Source of the DNA: a virus
Virus record (IMG/VR): IMGVR_UViG_3300029787_004959
Span: 1-20,416 of that record
Direction: 5' to 3' (one strand)
DNA: 20,416 bases
Shown: positions 14,965 through 20,416 of the stretch, piece by piece
How positions within the stretch are numbered: position 1 is the stretch's first letter
How the letters are laid out: each line of letters begins with the position of its first letter
Notes under the pieces: generated by a model
The model's input: the letters and a program-made list of their open reading frames with translations, nothing else
What the model was told of the DNA's origin: nothing
Databases searched by the model: none
Program-made: the position numbers and the translations under genes

Positions 14965-15338
14965 AATAGCTCCTTGGCTAGTTCAGGGTTTAGTTGTGTA
15001 AACATCATAATTGCTCTCGATACTGTTATAGTCAGCCTCTCATTAGAAGCGTAGATATATTCTTCATCTTCTCCTTCACCTTCGCCTCCCATGCCGCAAA
15101 GCTCTAAAAAAGCATGACAAATTTCGTGGAAAAGAGTCTCACGCGCAGGTTCGTCTGTAATTTTCTCCTCTAGATGAATCTCATACGTATCGAAGTCACA
15201 GGTTCCCCAGCAGTTCTGTGACCCTGATTTTAATCCCTTTTTAAATATAATTTTAAAAGTAGCCCAGCCCACGTTAACCGTTTGGAGCTTCGGATTCTCT
15301 TTAATTATATCGTATACGTGCTTACTCTGTTGTTTCAT
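14952..15338 (-). CDS. Small HExxH zinc metalloprotease
   Basis: A 128-residue protein from ATG 15338; an in-frame GTG at 15353 would add five residues. The zinc site is TLFHEICHAFLELCGMG with the HEICH core, and a downstream ASNERLTITVSR helix may give the third ligand (Glu). This layout is that of phage-encoded zincins related to SprT/ImmA-type minimal peptidases. A Gly/Glu-rich linker (GGEGEGEDEEY) separates the two helices. No signal peptide, so cytoplasmic. Its 5' end lies inside the helicase gene and its 3' end inside the UvsY-like gene, so translation is coupled. Substrate unknown; processing of a DNA-bound or host regulatory protein is possible. Confidence 0.7.
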   Translation of the reverse strand: MKQQSKHVYDIIKENPKLQTVNVGWATFKIIFKKGLKSGSQNCWGTCDFDTYEIHLEEKITDEPARETLFHEICHAFLELCGMGGEGEGEDEEYIYASNERLTITVSRAIMMFTQLNPELAKELLCLN

Positions 15339-16620
15339 ATGGATCACACTCACTCATTGTTAAGGTACTGTAGTCTATAGATAGAGGAACTACGAATCGC
15401 TGCTTACCATTCCTGGACTTCATAACATAGCATCTCATTTGCCCATCATCAAACTCTTCTTCTGTCTGATTAAGAGAGATAGCATAGTCACAAGTTCGAA
15501 TCTTGCCGTAAGCATCTGCAAGTTCTGAATCTGTAATCAGCTTAACTGCCCTACCCTGTCTGTTGGTTTGCGTAGCGGTCCACACAAGCACATCAGACTC
15601 AACAGCCAAGCCTCTAAGTTCCTCAGAGATCCTCTGCTGTGCCTGATACTCTGCCAGCCCATCCCTAGTTGGTCTAAGAAGCTCAAGATAATCAATCAAA
15701 ATAACATCAGGGATAAAGTCTTCATAGTTATGCAACTGAACGAGCAGGGATCGAATATCATTAATGTTAGCCAGTCCTGTAGGGAACTCTTTAATCATCA
15801 ACTGGCCGTCAGGAAACTTACCATTGAAGATATCAAGCCTCTTCTGTAGAAGACCCAAACTTTGCCTTAGCTTCTTTTGCGAGATCAAGGTCATTACCGA
15901 ATCAAATCTAGCAGCAATCTTATCCTCACTCATCTCTAAACTAATATACAAAACCTTTTTGTTCTGCATTAGTGCTTGCACTCCTTGGTTTACCAAGTAA
16001 AGACTTTTACCTACTCCAGGAGGAGCCACTACCATAGCTAACTCCTTCGGACTAAGCCCACCATCAAGCTCTCGGCTCAAGGTATCAAACACAAGCGGAA
16101 AACGGTTTCCAGAGTTCTCTTGAAGACTTCTCTCGAACCTTTCCATTACGTCATTGAAATACGCCTGACCTAAATCTACATTTCTGTTGATAGAAAGGGC
16201 ATCCCGAACTAAGACTTCAATATCACCCATGCGGTCATCTTTAAGCAGACTGATGCTTGAGGTGATGGCCTCCTTCATTGCCGCACGTTGAGCAAACTTC
16301 TCAATGAGGTCTAAAAAGAACTCATTATGACCAATACATGAAGCATCCATGGTATTGATCCTGTGAAGTTCATCATCATAGTCGGACAAGTCCTCAGAAG
16401 GCTTCTTGAACTCTTTAATACATTCTAATAGGTGTAAGTCTTTAGGAATTTCATGGTACTCTTCATAGTACTTTTGGATTGACCTGTAAAAATTTGAATG
16501 TATAGGATACTCAAAGTACTCAGGATTAACTAATGAGCTAATCTGAAGATAAAAATCTTGGCTATACTTCGAAAGAAAGAGGATACCTCTCTGGATATCG
16601 TCACTAAAATCGTATTTCAT
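15322..16620 (-). CDS. 41: Replicative DNA helicase, DnaB/gp41 family
   Basis: A 432-residue hexameric helicase. The N-terminal domain (about 1-150) is helical like DnaB-N/gp41. The RecA-type core has Walker A APPGVGKS (199-206), the following LYISLEMS strand (224-231), Walker B VILIDYLELL (306-315), the ATQTNR sensor strand (349-354) and the KSRNGK arginine-finger region (401-406). It is close in length to T4 gp41 (475). It unwinds the lagging strand and recruits primase. The start sits in a TAATG junction with the zinc-ribbon gene; its end overlaps the metalloprotease gene. No separate primase or loader gene is seen in this window. Confidence 0.92.
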   Translation of the reverse strand: MKYDFSDDIQRGILFLSKYSQDFYLQISSLVNPEYFEYPIHSNFYRSIQKYYEEYHEIPKDLHLLECIKEFKKPSEDLSDYDDELHRINTMDASCIGHNEFFLDLIEKFAQRAAMKEAITSSISLLKDDRMGDIEVLVRDALSINRNVDLGQAYFNDVMERFERSLQENSGNRFPLVFDTLSRELDGGLSPKELAMVVAPPGVGKSLYLVNQGVQALMQNKKVLYISLEMSEDKIAARFDSVMTLISQKKLRQSLGLLQKRLDIFNGKFPDGQLMIKEFPTGLANINDIRSLLVQLHNYEDFIPDVILIDYLELLRPTRDGLAEYQAQQRISEELRGLAVESDVLVWTATQTNRQGRAVKLITDSELADAYGKIRTCDYAISLNQTEEEFDDGQMRCYVMKSRNGKQRFVVPLSIDYSTLTMSECDPYETTE

Positions 16621-17075
16621 TACTGGGGCTTTTGCTCTAGGGTGTCTTTTATGTTAATGTCCAATCCATTATAGACCGTCTCGGTCATTTTCTTCGAATT
16701 TTCCATTGCTTGTTTTGTCTCTTTATCAGATCTCCGCCTAACTTTTCCTGTGTTTAGAAGCTCTTGCGATACTTTGGGGGTTACTTTAGAGTAATGCTTC
16801 CACCCAGTATCTATGCTTTTCTCTGAAGCTTTAATAGATGCGCTTAGGAATTCATCGGCCTCATCTTTACCCATTCCCTTTTCATATCTATCTCTTAACC
16901 TGACCCTGTTAGTATGACAATCTCCCTTCATTCTAAAGGTAGTAACGGAGGACCAATTCCTGTCCTTAAGCTCGCCGCATTCAGGACATTCCGTTTTCTT
17001 TGGGGCTTTTCCTAAGGGGTGGTCTTGTTCCCAGATAACCTCACATTCAGAGCAAATCCAATCATAGTTTGTCAC
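16620..17075 (-). CDS. FmdB-like zinc-ribbon protein
   Basis: A 151-residue protein. An N-terminal zinc ribbon is formed by [14 protein letters not shown] (C8 and C11) and [14 protein letters not shown] (CPEC pair about 23 residues later), the FmdB-type putative regulatory domain. The remaining about 110 residues are charged and helical with many Lys, with no recognised domain. FmdB-like ribbons are common in phages, where they sit near replication or structural genes, with no known job. The gene joins the ferredoxin gene by an ATGA overlap and the helicase by TAATG. Nucleic-acid or protein binding is plausible, not shown. Confidence 0.65.
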   Translation of the reverse strand: MTNYDWICSECEVIWEQDHPLGKAPKKTECPECGELKDRNWSSVTTFRMKGDCHTNRVRLRDRYEKGMGKDEADEFLSASIKASEKSIDTGWKHYSKVTPKVSQELLNTGKVRRRSDKETKQAMENSKKMTETVYNGLDINIKDTLEQKPQ

Positions 17076-17326
17076 TCATGCACCTCCGATAACGTAGCAT
17101 TGATTTCAAGCCACTTCTCCTCTGCTTCATCATCTATGCGAATTGCATCCACAGGACACTCAGGCTCACACGCACCACAATCAATGCACTCTTCATTGTG
17201 GATAAACATGGGAAGCATACTTGTAGCTTCTTTAGGGTCTGTCTCGTAGATACAATCAACAGGACACACCTCTACGCAAGCGGTGTCTTTTACGCCCACA
17301 CAAGGCTCTTGAATTACATATGTCAT
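17072..17326 (-). CDS. 7Fe-type ferredoxin ([3Fe-4S][4Fe-4S])
   Basis: An 84-residue ferredoxin with the spacing of 7Fe bacterial ferredoxins such as that of Thermus. [18 protein letters not shown] (8-25) gives C9, C17 and C21. [13 protein letters not shown] (46-58) gives C47, C50, C53 and C57. By family analogy C9, C17 and C57 would hold a [3Fe-4S] and C21, C47, C50 and C53 a [4Fe-4S] cluster. The residue between C9 and C17 that is Cys in 8Fe relatives is Val (V12), as in the 7Fe type. It is a low-potential electron carrier in the cytoplasm. It is coupled by ATGA overlap to the IscA-like carrier gene before it. Electron partner is not evident; the radical SAM enzyme of this phage is one candidate. 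Confidence 0.88.
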   Translation of the reverse strand: MTYVIQEPCVGVKDTACVEVCPVDCIYETDPKEATSMLPMFIHNEECIDCGACEPECPVDAIRIDDEAEEKWLEINATLSEVHE

Positions 17327-17658
17327 ACGCTAAACGATTCTCCGCATCCACAGGTCTTAGACGCTGCTGGATTATTAAACGTGAACCCTCTCCCCATGAG
17401 AGAGCTTTCAAAATCTATGATAGTATCATTAAGATACAGGAAACTCTTTGGATCACAAATTACTTCCATATCCTTTGGCATCCACTCCTTGAGCGAAACC
17501 TGATCGAGTTCAGTCTTGTTATCATCGAACCCTAGAGTGTAAGAGAATCCTGAACAACCTCCTCCTTTCACCCCAACACGAATGAATACTTTGCCAAGAC
17601 CCTGCTCATCGATTATTCTTTCCATCTCTACAGCAGCCCTGTCACTTAGCATTATCAT
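17323..17658 (-). CDS. HesB/IscA-type iron-sulfur carrier
   Basis: A 111-residue A-type carrier of full length. The three cluster ligands are at the family positions: C35 in GGGCSGFSY (32-40) and C103 and C105 in the CGCGESFSV tail (103-111). [21 protein letters not shown] (77-97) is the conserved core strand. Such proteins carry [2Fe-2S] or [4Fe-4S] clusters to target apoproteins; T4-like marine phages often encode one. The start at 17658 has an AAGGAG site 7 nt upstream, chosen over the next Met two codons later. It overlaps the exported-protein gene by 17 bases and the ferredoxin gene by 4, so the pair is likely made together. Confidence 0.88.
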   Translation of the reverse strand: MIMLSDRAAVEMERIIDEQGLGKVFIRVGVKGGGCSGFSYTLGFDDNKTELDQVSLKEWMPKDMEVICDPKSFLYLNDTIIDFESSLMGRGFTFNNPAASKTCGCGESFSV

Positions 17659-18100
17659 GTACTCTCTCCTTCCAGCGCACCAAGATCTCTTTCTTGTTTC
17701 CGTTCTTGATCAGAGCTATCACAGCATGAGTCTGGTCCCAAGGAGCTTTGCTCACATGAGATATATTCTTCCACATACTGTCTACCTTGGCTACGCGCAT
17801 TTGTTTTACACACGCTCTCTTACACCTGCTCTGTGCTTCAGAGATTAGTTGGGCTCCTTTGGGGCTGTCTCTCTTGATTCCCTCTTTCTTCATCTTCTTC
17901 ATCTCTGGAGTGCTATTCATCAACTGCTGCCAATTCACTACTCCAGGTTGTTTTACCATTCTTGGCTCTTTCACTCCACAGATATTATCTGCTGGTGTTG
18001 CAACCCAGCCTGAATCTAATTCACTAACCATGAAGGTGTTGTGAATGAGGGGAGGAAAGCATCCCAAGCTGAGAGCTACGACTAAAGCTAACCTAACCAT
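17642..18100 (-). CDS. Exported Cys-containing protein, unknown function
   Basis: A 152-residue protein with an N-terminal signal sequence: M-V-R then a hydrophobic run to about residue 16 with LSLGC (10-14), which could be a weak lipobox or part of a Sec signal. The mature part has an N-I-C-G site, a CKRACVK pair, and a basic, helical middle (MKKMKKEGIKRD). No family is recognised. It starts inside the end of the 34-residue membrane ORF and ends inside the IscA-like gene. With the small membrane ORF before it, the pair might work at the inner membrane or periplasm, for example in lysis or host control, but nothing decides this. Confidence 0.6.
   Translation of the reverse strand: MVRLALVVALSLGCFPPLIHNTFMVSELDSGWVATPADNICGVKEPRMVKQPGVVNWQQLMNSTPEMKKMKKEGIKRDSPKGAQLISEAQSRCKRACVKQMRVAKVDSMWKNISHVSKAPWDQTHAVIALIKNGNKKEILVRWKERVHDNAK
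17666..17671 (-). promoter_or_regulatory. Ribosome binding site of the IscA-like gene
   Basis: Minus-strand AAGGAG, 7 nt before ATG 17658 and inside the coding end of the exported-protein gene. It decides for this Met over the one two codons later. Confidence 0.7.
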
Positions 18101-18192
18101 GTAGTTATTCCTATTAGAATCGCAAAACCTAAAACTAACCAGGCGATAGCTTCGAAAATAACTACCGCTGTTACACCATTATTTCTACCCAT
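18088..18192 (-). CDS. 34-residue single-span membrane peptide
   Basis: A short ORF from ATG 18192 to TAG at 18088. It starts in a TAATG junction with the ribonucleotide reductase stop, and its stop lies just past the start of the next gene (ATG 18100), so it fits the coupled packing of this block. The peptide begins MGRNNGVTAVV, then has a hydrophobic stretch with an IAWLVLGFAILIGI core, and ends with TTWLG. This is one predicted membrane span with Arg near the N-terminus. Without it the interval 18101-18191 would be the largest non-coding gap in the window. Function unknown; small phage membrane peptides can modulate lysis or host membrane proteins. Confidence 0.6.
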   Translation of the reverse strand: MGRNNGVTAVVIFEAIAWLVLGFAILIGITTWLG

Positions 18193-20084
18193 TAGCAGTC
18201 GCCCCCAGCAAGAGAACAAGCATCTCCAGATTGAACAGAGGTAAGAGTTTCTTCCCTACTACCCATATTCTTTTCTATGTTTTCAGGAGTGAACTCTATC
18301 GCCTGAAGAGGCTCACCTTCTTTAGCTCCTGCTCTATAAACAGTAAGACCCTTGAGGTAAGGAGCGTAGTCCAACGCTGCCTGAGAAAACTCCTCAGGTG
18401 TTGAATCAGCGGGAAGATTGATGGTTTTTGAGATACATGAATCCATGTACTTTTGGACTGTAGCTTGTACCTTGATATGATCCTCGGGGGCCACATCATA
18501 CGCTCCGACGAAAGGTTCAAGGGTCTTTCCTTGATCATAAAACTCTTGGAATAACGGATCGACAACTAGCTTCTCCTTCCAGATATTATTGCTACGCCAC
18601 CTGCGATTATACATAGCAGCGAAGATAGGCTCAATTCCACTCGATACTCCGTGGAGCATTGATATAGTACCACAAGGAGGAATTGTAAGCATAACAGCAT
18701 TTCTAACCCCGTGCCTCTTAATAAGCATCCTGATCCTTGCTGGGAGTGTTTTTGCGAACTCTTCATTTAGATATTTTTTGTAATCGAATTCTGGGAAAGG
18801 CTTCTTGTCCCTTGCGAGATAAATCGACATTTTATACGACTCATCTCGTATGGTAGAAAAGAGTCGGTCTAAAAACTCTAGGCACTTTTCGCTACCGTAC
18901 TTTATCCCCAGTTTAATAAGCATATAATGCAGACCTGTTACGCCCAAACCAATGCGACGAGATCTCTCGCCAACTAATTTACATTCCTCTGTAGGGAAGG
19001 TGTTTACCGTAAGTACGTTGTCTAAAAATCTAATACCCGTTCTTACAGTACGTGCTAGTCTCTTCCAATCAAGATCCTTGCCGTTATCTAAAACCATATT
19101 GCTGAGGTTGATATTACCTAAACAGCAGTTTCCATAAGATGGTAGAGATATTTCTCCACAGGGATTGGTAGAATCTAGACGCTCAAAGTAGGAAACATTT
19201 GTATAGGAATTAGCTAAATCAATGTTGTAAATTCCAGGATCACCTGACTCAACAGAATTCTTCCAAATCTTATCCCAAAGGTCTCTCGCTTTAATGTCTT
19301 TCCTGCCTTGGCATACAAAGGTATCTTTCCAATCTTTTTTATGGAAGTTTTCAGCGCGAGCTAGAGCATCTTCCTCGTCTAGACCTATAACGTAAACAAA
19401 ATCATCGTTGTTTCTTAGCATCTCATAAGAGTGGTACTCTTTATTATTAAAGGTAAAGTACCAATCCTCGTCTAGCTCTACAGCCTCTAAGAAACGATTT
19501 GTAATTGCAACGGAGATATTAAAGTTGTTAAGCTGACCTTGATCAAGTTTAACAGATAAGAACTCTAGCAAGTCAGGGTGTGTAACATTAAGGATACCCA
19601 TAAGGGCTGTTCTTCGATTCTTCCCTGCTCGAACATGCTCACCTACCTCGTTAATCATTTGCAACACAGAAACGGAGCCAGGGGCTGAGTTTTTAACGCT
19701 ACCAATGTGATCACCTCTGGGGCGAAGTTTAGATACGTTAAATCCTACTCCCCCACCCGCGCAAGAGATCCTGTACATATCCTGCACAGTTTTTCCAATG
19801 GAATCGACACTATCTTCTGGAATAATAACATAACAGTTAAGCAGATTATGATTCCCACGGTTACGCCCAGAACCAAAAATAATTCTACCCCCTGGGATAA
19901 AGTCTGCTGAACCCACTGCTTCGTAAAATAGTTTTTCAACTTTCTCTTTATCCTCATCTCTTTCTGCAGAAGCAATGGTCTTAGCGATGGACTTCGCTCT
20001 TTCTGCCCACTTCGTTTCTCCAGGGTATGCATACCTTGTTTCGAAAATTTCTTGCCCTAACTCGTTTAAATTTGCTAATGTCAT
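18192..20084 (-). CDS. nrdJ: Class II (B12-dependent) ribonucleotide reductase
   Basis: A 630-residue adenosylcobalamin-dependent reductase. Key sites: LLNCYV (81-86, C84 of the redox pair), CAGGGVGF (108-115), the catalytic NPCGEI (307-312: N307, thiyl C309, E311), the second redox Cys in NCCLGNINLSN (319-329), LPARIRM (447-453) and the phosphate loop PPCGTISMLHGVSSGIEP (469-486). The C-terminus has a swivelling Cys pair in CSLAGGDC (C623, C630), re-reduced by thioredoxin. No N-terminal ATP-cone is visible, so overall activity regulation by ATP/dATP may be missing. No NrdB partner gene is present, in line with class II. It reduces ribonucleotides for phage DNA synthesis and needs host B12. 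Starts in an ATGA overlap with the gp46-like gene. Confidence 0.9.
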   Translation of the reverse strand: MTLANLNELGQEIFETRYAYPGETKWAERAKSIAKTIASAERDEDKEKVEKLFYEAVGSADFIPGGRIIFGSGRNRGNHNLLNCYVIIPEDSVDSIGKTVQDMYRISCAGGGVGFNVSKLRPRGDHIGSVKNSAPGSVSVLQMINEVGEHVRAGKNRRTALMGILNVTHPDLLEFLSVKLDQGQLNNFNISVAITNRFLEAVELDEDWYFTFNNKEYHSYEMLRNNDDFVYVIGLDEEDALARAENFHKKDWKDTFVCQGRKDIKARDLWDKIWKNSVESGDPGIYNIDLANSYTNVSYFERLDSTNPCGEISLPSYGNCCLGNINLSNMVLDNGKDLDWKRLARTVRTGIRFLDNVLTVNTFPTEECKLVGERSRRIGLGVTGLHYMLIKLGIKYGSEKCLEFLDRLFSTIRDESYKMSIYLARDKKPFPEFDYKKYLNEEFAKTLPARIRMLIKRHGVRNAVMLTIPPCGTISMLHGVSSGIEPIFAAMYNRRWRSNNIWKEKLVVDPLFQEFYDQGKTLEPFVGAYDVAPEDHIKVQATVQKYMDSCISKTINLPADSTPEEFSQAALDYAPYLKGLTVYRAGAKEGEPLQAIEFTPENIEKNMGSREETLTSVQSGDACSLAGGDC

Positions 20085-20416
20085 TTGTTTATCCTTGATA
20101 CTCCTTTGGACTTAATTATAGACAGCCGAGGGGCTGAGTGGAGTAGTGTTTTTAAGTATTTATTATGTGTTATAATGAAAATTAGCTTGTCTTTCTTTAT
20201 TTCCTGGAGTAAAGAGAACAGGCCGTTAATTCCTTCTTCGTCTAGATTTTCTGCGATCTCATCTAAGAAAAGAATGTTTGCTTGATTTTTATCAGTTAGT
20301 AGGAGCAAATCTTTTAATGCCATCATAACTGCTAAATTAATCTTCCGCTTTTCTCCTCCAGACAAAGATATATACTGAATAACTTGATCTTCGGTCATTA
20401 CTTTTTCGTTTAATTC
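20081..20416 (-). CDS. 46: gp46/Rad50-like recombination nuclease ATPase (C-terminal part)
   Basis: The C-terminal 111 residues of a gene that runs in from beyond the right edge; the frame is open through 20416 and the Met at 20398 is internal. LSGGEKRKINLAVMMAL is the ABC signature of SMC/Rad50-type ATPases. ILFLDEIAENLDEEG is Walker B with the D-loop, and IFIITHNKY carries the switch His. T4 gp46 with gp47 makes the Mre11/Rad50-like nuclease for DNA recombination and host DNA breakdown. The coiled-coil and Walker A parts lie outside the window, so a RecF-like or SbcC-like label is possible, but the T4-type neighbours favour gp46. Confidence 0.82.
   Translation of the reverse strand, partial: ELNEKVMTEDQVIQYISLSGGEKRKINLAVMMALKDLLLLTDKNQANILFLDEIAENLDEEGINGLFSLLQEIKKDKLIFIITHNKYLKTLLHSAPRLSIIKSKGVSRINK

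Noticed and set aside
17072-17326. 8Fe (2[4Fe-4S]) ferredoxin
   Set aside because: The Cys needed between C9 and C17 in the first motif is Val, which points to the 7Fe type.

Overview
The window looks like part of a tailed-phage genome of the T4-like (myovirus) type, probably from an aquatic or marine phage of a Gram-negative host. Every credible gene lies on the minus strand, so transcription runs from high to low coordinates. Genes are packed with ATGA or TAATG stop/start overlaps and almost no intergenic space. The right part carries a T4-style replication and recombination set: gp46-like nuclease ATPase, gp41-like helicase, UvsY-like mediator and gp32-like single-strand binding protein. 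The sequence is AT-rich. I see no tRNA, CRISPR array, insertion sequence or integrase. The host cannot be named from the sequence.

Right region (20416 down to 13319), in transcription order: the C-terminal end of a gp46/Rad50-type ATPase; a class II (adenosylcobalamin-dependent) ribonucleotide reductase; a 34-residue membrane peptide; an exported Cys-containing protein; a HesB/IscA-type iron-sulfur carrier; a 7Fe-type ferredoxin; an FmdB-like zinc-ribbon protein; a DnaB/gp41-family helicase; a small HExxH metalloprotease; a UvsY-like protein; then, behind a clear sigma70-type promoter, the gp32-like SSB and a small lipoprotein. A strong intrinsic terminator closes this block at about 13262-13296.

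Left region (13257 down to 1): an unbroken run of 14 glycan-related genes with no gap longer than a few bases. It includes glycosyltransferases or probable glycosyltransferases of several fold types (GT4-like twice, DUF4422-like, DXD GT-A twice, exostosin-like GT-B, a GT-A with a WEDDD motif, and an unassigned GT-B-like protein), an FkbM methyltransferase, a truncated formyltransferase with a deacetylase-like N-terminus, a CapD/PseB-like nucleotide-sugar dehydratase, an RmlD-like reductase and a B12-binding radical SAM enzyme. The last three genes look like a compact heptose-nucleotide pathway: HddA-like GHMP kinase, GmhA-like isomerase and a HAD phosphatase fused to a nucleotidyltransferase (cut by the window edge).

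Taken together, the right block makes dNTPs and copies and repairs DNA, with redox and Fe-S helper proteins. The left block appears to make activated sugars and build and modify a complex glycan, either on the virion or on the host envelope. Points most worth a second look are the heptose module with its HAD-nucleotidyltransferase fusion, the deacetylase/formyltransferase chimera, the possible B12 and ferredoxin dependence linking the two blocks, the promoter-terminator overlap at the island boundary, and the overlooked 34-residue membrane ORF.
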